A DNA stretch of 64,000 bases, from NCBI RefSeq assembly GCF_963259705.1, contig NC_081847.1, positions 94,780,671-94,844,670 of the forward strand, read 5' to 3'. Positions within the stretch are counted from its first letter, which is position 1, and the number at the start of each line of letters is the position of its first letter. The notes beneath the pieces were generated by a model. It saw only the letters and a list, made by a program, of their open reading frames with translations. It made no database searches and was not told where the DNA came from. This DNA is from Myotis daubentonii (taxonomy: Eukaryota > Chordata > Mammalia > Chiroptera > Vespertilionidae). A program made the position numbers and the translations under genes. This document shows positions 45,768 to 56,912 of the stretch, piece after piece.

Positions 45768-48700
45768 AAACCCTAACCCTAAACCTAACCTACCTCACCT
45801 GAAACCTAACCCTAACCCTAAATCCTAACGCTAAATCATAACACTAACCCTAACCCTAAATCAAAATCCTAAACCTAACCCCAAATCAAATCATAACCCT
45901 AATGCCAACCCTAAAAATAGCCTTAAATCATAACACTAACCTTAACCTAAATCATAACCCTGCCATTAACCCTGACCCAAAATCATAACCCTAACCCTAA
46001 CACAAAATCATAACCCGAACCCTAACTCATAACCCTAAATCATAACCCTAAACCTAACCTTAAATCATAACCCCAACCATAAATCTTAACCCAAACCCTA
46101 ACCCTAAATTATAACCCTAACCCTAAATAAAAACCCTAAATCTTAACCGTAACCCAAAATCATAACCCTAACCCTAAATCATAATCCTAACTCTAACCTT
46201 AAATCAAAACCCTAACCCTAACCCTAAATCATAACCCTAACAGTAACCCTAACCATAAATATTACCCTAACCCTAAACTTAAATCATAACCATATCCCTA
46301 AATTATAACCCTAACCCTAATTAATAACCCTAACCCTAAATCAAAACCTTAATCATAACACTAAACCAAAATCATAACACTAACCATAACCCTAACCTTA
46401 TATCATAACCCTAACCCTAACCTTCAATCATAACCCTAACCTTAACCCTAAATTATAATCCTAACCCTAAATAACGCTAATGCTAAATAATAAACCCTAA
46501 ATCATAACACTAACCATAACCCTAAATCATAACCCTAACCCTAACCTTAAATCATAACCCTAACCCTAACCCTAACCCTAAATTATAACCCTAAACCCAA
46601 ATCAAAACCCTAAATCTTTTTTTTCATTTTTTTAAAAAAATATATTTTATTGATTTTTTTACAGAGAGGAAGGGAGAGAGATAGAGAGATAGAAACATCA
46701 ATGAGAGAGAAACATCGATCAGCTGCCTCCTGCACATCTCCCACTGGGGATGTGCCCGCAACCCAGGAACAGGCCCTTGACCGGAATCAAACCTGGGACC
46801 TTTCAGTCCGCAGGCTGATGCTCTATCCACTGAACCAAACCGGTTTCGGCCCTAAATCTTAACCATGACCCAAAATCATAACCCTAACCCTAAACATAAC
46901 CTAAAATAATAATTATAAACCTAAATGATAACCCTAACCCTAAATTATAACCTTAAAAATAACCTATAATCATAACCCTAACCATAAATCATAACCCTAA
47001 CCTTAAATCATAACTCTAACCCTAAAACGTAACCCTAACCCTAACCTTAAATCATAACCCTAACCCTAACCCTAACCCTAAATCATAACCCTAACCCAAA
47101 CTTTAAATCATAACCCTAACCCTAAATCATAACCCTAACCCTAACCTTAAATCACAACCCTAAACCTAACCTTAAATCATAACCCTAACCCTAACCCTAA
47201 ATTATAACCCAAAACCCAAATCAAAACCCTAAATCTTAACCATGACCCAAAATCATAACGCTAACCCTAAACATAACCTAAAATAATAACCCTAAACCTA
47301 ATTGATAACACTAACCCTAAATTATAACCCTAAAAATAACCTTAAATCATAACCCTAAAGATAAATCTAACCCTAACCTTAAATCATAACCCTAATCCTA
47401 ACCCTAACCCTAACCCTAAATCATAACCCTTACCCTAACTTTAAATCAAAACCTTAACCCTAACCCTAACCCTAAAATATAACCCTAACCTTAAATCATA
47501 ACTCTAACCCTAAAACATAAACCTAACCCTAACCATAAATCATAACCCTAACCTTAAATCATAACCCTAACCCTAACTCTAAATCATAACCCTAACCCTA
47601 ACCCTAACCCTAAATCATAACCCTAACCCTAACCCTAAATCATAACCCTAACCCTAACCCTAACCCTAACCCTAACCCTAACCCTAACCCTAAACCTAAC
47701 CTTAAATCATAACCCTAACCCTAACCCTAACCCTAACCCTAAAGCATAACCCTAACCCTAACCCTAAATCATAACCCTAACCCTAACCTTAAATCATAAC
47801 CCTAACCCTAACCTTATAATATAACCCTAACCTTAAATCATAACCCTAACCCTAACCTTAAATCACAACCCTAAACCTAACCTTAAATCATAACCCTAAC
47901 CATAACCATAAATTATAACCCAAAACCCAATTCAAAACCCTAAATCTTAACCATGACCCAAAATCATAACGCTAACCCTAAACATAACCTAAAATAATAA
48001 CCCTAAACCTAATTGATAACCCTAACCCTAAATTAAAACCCTAAAAATAACCTTAAATCATAAACCTAACCATAAATCATAACCCTGACCATAAATCATA
48101 ACTCTAACCCTAAAACGTAACCTTAACAGTAAATCATAACCCTAACCCTAACCGTAAATCATAACCCTAACTCTAACCCTAAATCATAACCCTAACCCTA
48201 ACCCTAAATCATAACCCTAACCCTAACCCTAACCCTAACTCTAAATCATAACCCTAACCCTAAAATCATAACCCTAACCCTAACCCTAAATCATAACCCT
48301 AACCCTAAATCATAACCCTAACCCTAACCCTAAATCATAACCCTAACCCTAAATCATAACCCTAACCCTAACCCTAAATCATAACCCTAACCCTAACCCT
48401 AACTCTAAATCATAACCCTAACCCTAAAATCATAACCCTAACCCTAAATCATAACCCTAAAATCATAACCCTAACTCTAACCCTAAATCATAACCCTAAC
48501 CCTAAATCATAACCCTAAACCTAAATCATAACCCTAACCCTAACCCTAAATCATAACCCTAACCCTAACTCTAAATCATAACCCTAACCCTAAAATCATA
48601 ACCCTAACCCTAAATCATAACCCTAACCCTAACCCTAAATCATAACCCTAAAACCATAACCCTAACCCTAACCCTAAATCATAACCCTAACCCTAACCCT

Positions 48701-48772
48701 AAATCATAACCCTAACCCTAACCCCCTAAATCATAACCCTAACCCTAACCCTAACCCTAACCCTAACCCTAA
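45768..48772 (+). repeat. Interstitial telomere-like array, (CCCTAA)n and 13-bp variants
   Basis: About 2.8 kb of C-rich-strand vertebrate telomere repeat plus one inserted SINE. Canonical CCCTAA units are mixed with a derived 13-bp unit, ccctaaatcataa. The left 700 bp are heavily mutated. The right 1.2 kb is more regular, with eight uninterrupted CCCTAA units at 47646-47693 and six at 48737-48772, where the array ends abruptly. A diagnostic block (aaccatgaccc, then cctaaacataacctaaaa) recurs at 46861, 47238 and 47949, so parts of the array have been duplicated in blocks. Only one orientation is present; there is no TTAGGG-to-CCCTAA head-to-head junction. Confidence 0.97.
46619..46849 (-). 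mobile_element. Ves SINE inserted in the telomere-like array
   Basis: The minus-strand element runs from its A-rich tail (tatattttattgatttttt complement) to the 5' end seen as aaccaaaccggtttcgg. It is flanked by a perfect 11-bp duplication, ccctaaatctt, at 46608-46618 and 46850-46860. The B box (complement of ggaatcaaacc) differs from consensus by one base. The paralogous block at about 47220-47240 has the same target sequence without the SINE. Confidence 0.96.
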
Positions 48773-51319
48773 TGCTCTGATGCAGGGGTGGTGTGTGGAG
48801 CCCATGCAAGAAGGTGCTATGCAGAGAGGGGCTGTCCCTCCCATGGCCTCCTCTCCTCCAGGGACAGAGCAGAGGAGGGTACAGAGAGGCATCTTAGAGG
48901 ACTCCCCCTGCTGTGCACCTGGCCCAGCCCGCTGGGAATGGGGTCACTGGCAGTTCAGACTGATCAGTCCTGGAGAGTGGGCCTGGGCAGAGGGATCAGC
49001 TGAGGTGTGGGTACCACTTGGCAGCCCTGCAGACGGTGTATCTGCTGGTGCTCAGCTGCCCCCCAGAGCCCCCTGTCCTGTTTGCCTGTGAGATGTGGGG
49101 GGTAGAGGGTGGGGGAGAGCGAGAGCATCCCCACCCTTTCTCTGCCCTACAGGCCTGCCCTGGGGCGCAGACCCCCTTTCTGCCCCCAGCGCTCAGGGCC
49201 ATGTTGGACTCCATTTTTGCGCTCCCTCTTCAATGGCAGTGCTCTTGCTCTGGCATCTGAGTGACACCGTGTGCGCGGGCGTCAGCTCTGCCTGCTGCAC
49301 AGCCCTCTTGGTCCTGGTCATCTTCGCAGCTGGTGCTGAGGGGCACAGGGAGTGTTTGGAAGCGCCCCCTGCAGCGTGCGGTGCCAACAGAAGCCCCTGG
49401 AGGTTGCGGAGCTCTGAGCAGGTGGAAAGGAGGTGAGAGGAAGGAAGGGACTCCTGACAGGCCAGGGAGTGTGGCTTAGCCAGCGGCTGACAATGCGTGG
49501 GAGGCCCGGCCCCAGCAACACCCTGGGGAAGGCTGGCCGGAGGGTGGGGGAGGCTTCCTAGGTTTGGGTCTGCCCGGACCACCCAGGACTCCTCCCACGC
49601 TCTCCCCCCCTCCCCCCAATAATCACTGAGGCTGTAACTCAGCAGCTTCGAGAACTTTTCCTGGAAATCGAACCTCCGTCCCTGAAGGAATGAAGGCAGG
49701 CTCACTGTTGTACAAGCAACCTCAAGTCTCCAGTGATCAACACAAGAAAGGTTTATTTCTCCCTCACCGACGCCCACATGGACCCTCCTTCCCTGGGGGG
49801 CCCCTTCCAAGCCCTGTCGCTGGGTCCAGGCTTCTCTCACCTGGACGCACCTCCACCTCTACCCCAGGGCCTGGTGAGGCGGAAGAAGGTGCTGGGAAGG
49901 CGCATTGGGTACCTCACCTTCACCTGGAAGAGCCACCACTCTGCACACGGCCCATCAGCTCGCCTGTGTCTTTTGGCCCCAGGGAGACGTGAGGAGTCGG
50001 GGACGTGGAAGCCTTGGCCGGAGCCTTTGGAATTCAGGTTGGCTCTGCCACTTCCCCACCAAATGACACCCACATCCCCTGATAGATAAAGCCCAGCATT
50101 CTAAAACCACCCATTGGCGGTGTTCCCGAATTCCTCCCTCCTCGGGACTTCCTCTGTGTTGTTTCAAAAACCCAAACATCACTTTCACTCACCTTGGTCC
50201 AATGGAGCCTGTCCTTGCCCCACTCCCCCTAATTGTCTCGCTTCTATTAAATGTCCTAGGACTGATGTTCCTTTGCCTTTGTATTTTTGGTTGTTGTGTG
50301 GAATTCCTAAGGTTTCTCTGCATATAGTATTGTCCTAAAGGTAACTCATTTACCTGAGTTGTTACAGAATCCCGTCCCAGTGTGAGCAGTTTCAAGCTAT
50401 GATTAAACAAAAATCCTGAGATAAGAACGATAGGTAATATTAAAGTTATTATTTTATTTACCCAGGCCTTCCAGGGCACCAGGAGGTTTTTGCTACACGA
50501 GAGGAGAGCTCAGGTTGTCAATGAGCTGAGACACACTGTGTACAACACTGCCCAGCTCCGGTCTGACTCATGATCTGCTTCCACAGGTGTTCATTGAGTT
50601 TAGAGATGCTGAGATGCAAGGGGGTTCCTGTTAAGGGCCTAGTCATTATATCCCTCCAGGGACAATCTCCAGCTTTCGTGCTCATTGGACAAATCTCCTC
50701 TGGACTCCTGCTTTCCAACAATATTTTCTTTGTTACCTAAAATAGAATCATGATGTCACCGCTGTTTAGGAACCTGTATGGGTCTCATCAAGACCACGCT
50801 CTTCTGGTGTTTAGGGGCCTCCAAAGACCGAAGACACTCAGCTTCTGATTCACTCAGTTGTACAATGAAAAATGTCTACGGCCCACACTGCATGCACTTC
50901 TGTAAATGCCGTGGAAATGAACATGGGTAAACAAAGATTAGCGTGAACCATGGGTTAATATGACCTCAAAGAGGCCATAGTCTTGCACAGGAGAGATATA
51001 AATGAAGACAAACAGTTCTCAGCTCAAGCCTGTCCTGGTTGGTGAAACATTTAAAAAAAAAAAAAAGCGTAGTTCTATTTGGGAAGGGAAGAGATTGGAG
51101 AGAGTTTGTTCCAAGGAAAAGAGAATGCCTGGCTTGGATTGGAGTGGTGACACAGAATTTCCTTCATGAACAAGAACGTGGTGTCATGAGATCCAAGATG
51201 GATGTCAATGGGATGGCAGGCTGCAAGATAGTGTGTGAGTGAGAGAATGAAAGGAGAGTGCGTGGATGTGCAGGGAGTGTCTGTATTTGTGAGTGAGGGA
51301 CAGCTATATTCCACGGGAC
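48773..51319. other. Intergenic sequence between the telomere-like array and the LTR
   Basis: No gene was recognised. The 49690-50060 segment (caagaaaggtttatttctcc) may be an old repeat that I cannot assign. A short A run lies at 51052-51066. A 215-codon minus-strand frame (49193-49840) has no recognised domain. Confidence 0.5.
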
Positions 51320-52257
51320 TGTTGGGGACTAGAAGACTGGGCTCCCTTGTTGGGCAGCCTCTACTGGCCGGGCATCCTCTACTGCTGCTGAAATCTCTCC
51401 CGGAGTGGCCAGCTCTGCCGCAGAGACCATGCCATCTTGAACAGGAGAGTGGCTGTGATCAGAAGCCCAGCTTACCTTCAACTGGGGAGACCTCAGATAC
51501 CACCTGGGACCCTACAACCACAATGCCCAGGATTTGCGGGGAGCCGGTCCATCCTTGCTGTTTCAAGGGACCTGGCATATATAGCATACGGTTCTTAATA
51601 TGTTTGCTCACCTTCTTGGCGCTGTGTTTTAACCAAGGTCACCTCTCCGAGAAAGGTTGAATCCCCAGGTAGGGATTTTCCCCTGAAGTTAGGGAGGGAA
51701 TAAAACCCCTGAACTAAGTGCCAGGTGGGTAATTAATCCCTTTAACTACGAACAATCATGCTTAAACTACATAATCTTTTCTCCCTGGAATGGAGATAAG
51801 AAACGCCCTAACCTTTGTAATAGAGATTGATAGGATTGAATCAACTGGTATAAATACAGTTGTAACAAGACAGAACTAAGAAGAGACAACAACAGACAGA
51901 ATTCAGAAGACAGAAAGACACAGAACTTAGAAGACAGAACTCAGAAGACAGGACCAAGAGAGACAGAGCCTAGGCACAGAACCTACACAGAACGTTCTCT
52001 AGGGACAGAAGAACTTCGCTGGCGAGAGCATGCCGGAGGATGCTGGACAGGGACTGGCCTCGGAGCCTGGAGGCAAAGCCTGGCGAGAGAGCATGGCAGG
52101 GGATCCTGGACTGAACCTGACTGCGGAGATTGGCAGGAGAGCCTGACTAGAACCTGGCGACCAAACCTGGCTGGAGAAGTCTCCGTGTCATTCCTTCTTC
52201 GCCGACTCCGTCCACACCTTTGGGGACCCCTGGATCTGCTGGGGCTGGACCCCGGCA
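51320..52257 (+). mobile_element. Class II ERV-type LTR, apparently without internal genes
   Basis: Starts tgttggggac and ends ggaccccggca, the TG...CA boundary of a retroviral LTR. It contains an AATAAA at 51709-51714, a TATA box at 51849-51856, and a purine-rich repetitive region (agaagacagaactcagaag) downstream of the TATA box, where R/U5 would lie. The pattern resembles class II (betaretrovirus-like) LTRs of bats. No gag, pol or env sequence follows; L1-like 5' sequence appears to start directly after it. The 6 bp before (cgggac) and after (cccagg) do not match, so either no duplication survives or one boundary is misplaced. Confidence 0.65.
51849..51856 (+). promoter_or_regulatory. TATA box of the LTR
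   Basis: TATAAATA in the expected position for an LTR core promoter. If active, transcription would run toward the L1. Activity is not shown. Confidence 0.6.
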
Positions 52258-52572
52258 CCCAGGGAGCAGCTGCCTCAGCTGCGAACCCACAAACACCGAG
52301 ACTCCAGCCTCCACAACCGCGGGTGCCTAAAAAGTCAGTCCAGTGGGAGATAAAGCGGCGCTGAATACTCGGACAAATACATGGACGGGCCCTGCACCTT
52401 CTCACAGAGCAGATAGAAGGAACAACTGAATTGAACAATGCCCACCTGGAATTGGCAAATTAAACACAACTGGTGAGGCAATCCATGGACAGAAAGGTCA
52501 GATATCGCCTAGAGAAAGTCAACACAGGAGAGAGAGAGAGCTACATAACCAGACACCCTGAGAGGAGCAATC

Positions 52573-53656
52573 ATGGGGAGACAAAGAAACAGCCCACATA
52601 TGAAAGAAAAGGAGGAATAACTAGAAAAGGACGTAAACAAAATGGAGGCAAGCAATATGTCAGATAAAGAATTCAGAGCAATGGTCATAAGGTTGCTGAA
52701 AGGGATGGAAGACAAATTCAACAATATGTGTAAGAACCAAGAGGAAATGAAGAAGAACCAAGAAGAAATGAAAAACGACATCACTGCAATAAAGAACTCA
52801 ATAGAAAGCATCACAGTAGACTAGAAGAAGCAGAGGGTCACATCAGTGAACTAGAAGATAAGGTAGGGGAAAACACCCAAGCAGAGCAGTATCTAGAAAA
52901 AAACCTTAAAAAACAGGAGGAGAGCATAAGGGAACTTTGGGACAACACCAAATGAAACAACATCCACATAATAGGGGTGCCAGAAGGAGAGGAGACTGAG
53001 CAAGACATAGAAAACCTGTTTCAAGAAATAACGACACTGCCGAAACTGGTTTGGCTCAGTAGATAGAGCGTTGGCTTGCGGACTGAAGGGTCCCAGGTTC
53101 GATTCCGGTCAGGGGCATGTGCCTGGGTTGCGGGCATATCCCCAGTGGGAGGTGTGCAGGAGGCAGCTGATCGATGTTTCTCTCTCATCGATGTTTCTAA
53201 CTCTCTATCTCTCTCCCTTCCTCTCTGTAAAATATCAATAAAATATATTTTTAAAAAAGAAAAGAAATAATGACAGAAAACTCCCCTGATATTGGGAAGA
53301 AAAAACTCACACAAGTCCAAGAAGCTCACAGAGTCCCAAACAAGATGAACCCCAAAAGACCAACGCCAAGACACTTTATAATTAAATTGGCAAATACCAA
53401 CGACAAGGAAAGAATCTTAAAGGCTGCCAGAGAGAGACAGAAAGTTACCTACAAAGGATCTCCGATCAGACTATTGACTGATTTCTCAACAGAAACACAT
53501 CAGGCCAGAAGGGAATGGAATGAAATATACAAAGTCATGGAACAGAAGGGTCTGAACCCAAGAATACTGTACCCAGCAAGGCTGTCAATCAAAATTGAGG
53601 GTGAAATTCAGGAGCTTCACAGACAAAAAAGAACTAAGGGAGTTTATTACCACTAA
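52573..53656 (+). pseudogene. L1 ORF1 (RNA-binding chaperone), inactive
   Basis: ORF1p forms trimers that coat L1 RNA. The likely start is ATG at 52573, but a TAA stop occurs at codon 16 (52618-52620). A later in-frame segment (52642-52824) shows the heptad-rich coiled coil (DKFNNMCKNQEEMKKNQEEM). The RRM-like core is marked by IIGVPEGEE just upstream of the SINE, preceded by another stop (near 52954). A Ves SINE with its duplication splits the gene at 53023-53275. Downstream, 53270-53656 encodes the conserved C-terminal domain, with the landmarks HRVPNKMNPKRPTPRH, ILKAARERQ and ARREWNEIYKVM. The gene has at least two stops, one frame change and one insertion, so no functional protein is possible. 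Confidence 0.9.
53037..53261 (+). mobile_element. Ves SINE nested in L1 ORF1
   Basis: Starts ccgaaactggtttggctcag, has a B box (ggttcgattcc) at 53097-53107, the standard gcaggaggcagc and ctctctcatcgatg blocks, and an A-rich tail. It is flanked by aagaaataacgaca (53023-53036) and aagaaataatgaca (53262-53275), a 13/14 target-site duplication. It inserted after the L1 was in place. Confidence 0.96.
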
Positions 53657-53739
53657 CCAGCAATGCAAGAAATGCTAAAGGGTCTGCAGTAAAAAAAGAA
53701 ATAGGGAGGGAAGAAGGAACAAAGGGGTAAAGAATAAAA

Positions 53740-55462
53740 ATGGCAACAAGCAAGTACCTATCAATAATAACTTTAAGTGTAAATGGATTAAATGACCCAA
53801 TAAAAAGACATAGGGTAGCTGAATGGATAAGAGAACATGACCCATATATCTGCTGTCTACAGGAGATGCACCTCAGAACAAAGGACTCACACAGACTGAT
53901 GGTGAAGGGATGGAAAAAGGTTTTTCAGGCAAATGGAAATGAAAAAAAACAAACAAACTGGGGTAGCAATACTTATAGCTGACAAATTAGACCTCAAAGT
54001 GAAGGCCATAACAAGAGATAATGAAGGTCACTTCATAATACTAAAAAGAGCAATTCAACAAGAAGATATCACTCTGGTAAATATATATGCACCCAATACA
54101 GGAGCACCCAAATACATTAAAAAAAAACTTCTGGAGGATATCAAGGGAGAGATCAACAGCAATACAGTCATAGTACTGGACTTTAATACCCCACTAACAC
54201 CACTGGACAAATCCTCTAAACAAAAAATCAGCAAAGAAACATCAATCCTAAATGACTCACTAGATCAGATGGAATTAATTGACATCTCCAGAACATTTCT
54301 CCCCCAAACCACAGACCATACATTCTTTTCACGTGCACATGGGTCATTTTCAAAGATAGACCACATATTGAGACACAGGCAAAGTCTCTTCAAACTCAAG
54401 AAGATAGAAATCATATCAATCATCTTCTCAGATCACAATGGCATAAAACTAGAAATCAACTACAATAAAACAATTTTAAAAAATCAAACACCTGGAGGAT
54501 AAATAGCATGCTATTAAACAATGATTGGGTTACCAAAGAGATCAAAGAAGAAATAAAAAGCATCATGGCAACACATGACAATGAAAACACAACAATCCAA
54601 AATCTATGGGACAGAGTGAATGCAGTCTTGAGAGGGAAGTTCATAGCTCTAAAAGCCTATCTCAAAAACAAGAAACAATGGTAATAAATTATCTAACCCT
54701 ACAACTCAAAGAGTTAGAAAGAGAGCAACAAGAAAAGCCCAGAGTAAGCAGAAGGAAGGAAATAATAAAGGCCAGAGTGGAAATAAACAACATAGAGACC
54801 AAAAAAAACAATACAAAAGATCAATAAAACCAAGAGCTGGTTCTTTGAAAGGATAAACAAGATTGATGAACCTCTAGACAGGCTCACCAAGAAGCAAAGA
54901 GAGAGGACTCAAATAAACACAATCAGAAATGAAAGAGGTGAAGTAACAACCGATCCAACAGAAATACAAAGGATTATGAAAAAATACTATGAACAACTCT
55001 ATTCCAACAAAAAGGACACCTAGATGAAATTGACATATTCTTAGAAAAATACAAGCTCCCAAAACTCAACCAAGAAGTTAGGTCAATAACTACTGAAGAA
55101 ATTGAAGCAGCGGTCAAAAATCTTCCAGAAAACAAAAGCCCTGGTCCAGACGGCTTCACAGGGGACTTCTACCAAGCATTCAAAGAAGAGCTAAAACCTA
55201 TCCTCCTCAGACTATTCCAAAACATTCAAGAGGAAGGCATACTTCCAAGCTCTTTCTATGAAGCCAGCATTACCCTAATCCCAAAACCAGATAAAGACAC
55301 TACAAAGAAAGAGAATTACATGCCAATATCCTTGATGAACATAGATGCTAAAATCCTCAACAAAATCCTAGCAAATCAGATCCAGCATTGCATTAGAAAT
55401 GCAATGACCAAATGGGATTTATTCCAGGGATGCAAGGCTGGTACAATATCCGCAAAGGGAAC
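53740..55462 (+). pseudogene. L1 ORF2 (endonuclease/reverse transcriptase), truncated and inactive
   Basis: The ORF starts at ATG 53740 with the apurinic-type endonuclease domain. Visible landmarks are LSVNGLNDPIKRHRV, a CLQEMH block (normally QETH, so the residue beside the catalytic Glu has changed), VNIYAPN, LDFNTPL (normally GDFNTPL, so the Gly is lost) and SDHNGIKLEI. Frame is lost near 53950 in an A run and near 54490. A TAA stop lies at 54682-54684, and another stop with a frame change occurs near 55021. The beginning of the reverse transcriptase follows ([30 protein letters not shown]), but the copy ends before the active-site Asp-Asp block. The C-terminal cysteine-rich region is absent. 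Confidence 0.9.
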
Positions 55463-55631
55463 AGGGGTGAGGTCACCGTAGGCTCACCTCCGCTCCAACT
55501 GCCTTCGGTGGCGGTTGGGATGAAGATGGCGGGAATGGCTGGGGCCCAGGCCACACTCTGCGGGCAGCTGAGGGAGGGGTGACCTGAACGTTTCGCCAGC
55601 ACCTTCGTGGCGTCCGTGATCACATGTCCTA
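55463..55631. other. Unique sequence beyond the L1 break
   Basis: GC-rich sequence unrelated to L1 begins at the break (gggaacaggggtgaggtcacc). No poly(A) or target duplication was found. Confidence 0.6.
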
Positions 55632-55790
55632 GAGCAGGAGTCGGCCAGCTTCCTCTGCAAAGGGCCAGGCAGTGAATGATTCAGAATTTGTGGGCCAGGG
55701 AGGGTCTGCATTGCATATTCTCTCTCTTTTTAACCCTTTAAAAGTGTCAAAACCATTCTCCGCATGTGGGCTGCACCGAACAGGCCCTGG
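55632..55790 (+). mobile_element. Ancient hAT-type DNA transposon fragment
   Basis: The string gagcaggagtcggccagctt, followed by ctctgcaaagggccaggcag and gaatttgtgggccaggg, matches the left part of a common mammalian hAT-family repeat. It continues with aaaaccattctccgcatgtg-like sequence. The subfamily is not assigned. Confidence 0.6.
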
Positions 55791-56763
55791 GGTGCTCTGC
55801 CTCCCGCCCAGAGGGAGAGGGAGCTGAGCCCGTTGTCTGTGGGCACTCTCTCCCCAGTGCCCTCAGCCTCCCCGGGAGAGGCCTGCGCAGCCCCCGGCTC
55901 CAGGGGAGGGCGGTGGGGAGACGAGGCCCCACGCGTGCTCTCTGCAGGGGTGGGCGCCGTGCTCACCTACGACCTCCGCGCGCGCACCTGACAGCTGAGA
56001 ACACGCGTGGCTCCTTGGGGGAGGGCATCTAGCTGCCCTGAGCCCCAGACCATGAGCTCCGGCCGGTTCCTGCCCCACCTGCTCCCTTACACTTGGTCCC
56101 AAACCCTCGGCAGTGCTGCTGCTTTAACAGGGGCAGGAGAGACCCCAAGGCCGGAACAGGGTGACATTCCAAACCCTTGCACCCTCCCCCCCCAGTCCTG
56201 GCAGGTTGCTGCCTGCAGGGCCTCCCAATGACCTGCCAGTCCCTCCACATCTCCGGTCTCAGGTCCCCCGAAAGCAGGCGGAAGCTCATGCAGCACCCCT
56301 CGCAGTTAGTGTGACGCTGGCTCAGACACGGCTCTCTCCTCAGCCCCTCAGGGAGGCGAGCATTTGCACAGATGCCCCAGTGTCCCTCCGTGTCTCCCCA
56401 GGGTGCTCACGCCGCCCACCGGGTGGACCTGTGACATCTCCGTGCGCTGCTCTGAGCAGCCGGTGTCAGGGACCCGCCCTTGACCCTGGGCAGGACTTGC
56501 GAGTGAGGAAACAGAAGAGACACATACGAGTGTCCTTCGCGGTGGGCGTGGGCTCGGGGCCCTGGCTCTCTGTGCGCTCCGTCCCCCGCAGGCTGGGACG
56601 GGAGGGCAGCGAGCCCCCTCCAGGCGCCGGAAGCAGGCCGCCTGCAGGCAGGGTGGACAGGGTGACCCCTGGTCCCTCGTGGCCTCGGGTCCTGTGATTC
56701 TCACCGACATCCACGGGTGCCCTGGGCTCTGCTCATCCGTTAGACACACGCCGCCCGCGCTCC
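55791..56763. other. GC-rich intergenic sequence, no gene recognised
   Basis: Unique sequence with overlapping chance frames on both strands. Confidence 0.5.
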
Positions 56764-56912
56764 TACAGGAGGCAGGGTCCATGCTCGTACAGGAGGGAGG
56801 GTCCGCGCTGAGCTCATACAGGAGGGAGGGTCCATGCTGAGCTCATACAGGAGGGAGGGTCCATGCTGAGCTCGTACAGGAGGGAGGGTCCACGCTGAGC
56901 TCATACAGGAGG
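56764..56912 (+). repeat. 29-bp minisatellite, about 5 copies
   Basis: The anchor tacagga occurs at 56764, 56788, 56817, 56846, 56875 and 56904. After a short first unit of 24 bp the spacing is exactly 29 bp. The unit contains gggagggtccatgctgagct. Confidence 0.95.

Larger units (their letters stand above)
52258..55462 (+). mobile_element. LINE-1, 3'-truncated, with SINE insertion
   Basis: The element comprises about 315 bp of 5' UTR-like sequence, a broken ORF1 (52573-53656) with a nested Ves SINE, an 83-bp inter-ORF spacer, and the first part of ORF2 (53740-55462). It stops at about 55462, inside the reverse-transcriptase domain and before the FADD-type active-site block. There is no 3' UTR or poly(A). 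New L1 insertions normally lose their 5' end, so this copy was cut by a later deletion or rearrangement. The exact 5' boundary is uncertain because an LTR abuts it. Confidence 0.85.

Noticed and set aside
45768..48772. Terminal telomere, meaning the window reaches a chromosome end
   Set aside because: Unique sequence continues for 45 kb on one side and 15 kb on the other, and the repeats are too degenerate for an active telomere.
51314..52263. Target-site duplication around the LTR
   Set aside because: The six bases before (cgggac) and after (cccagg) do not match, so I do not claim one.
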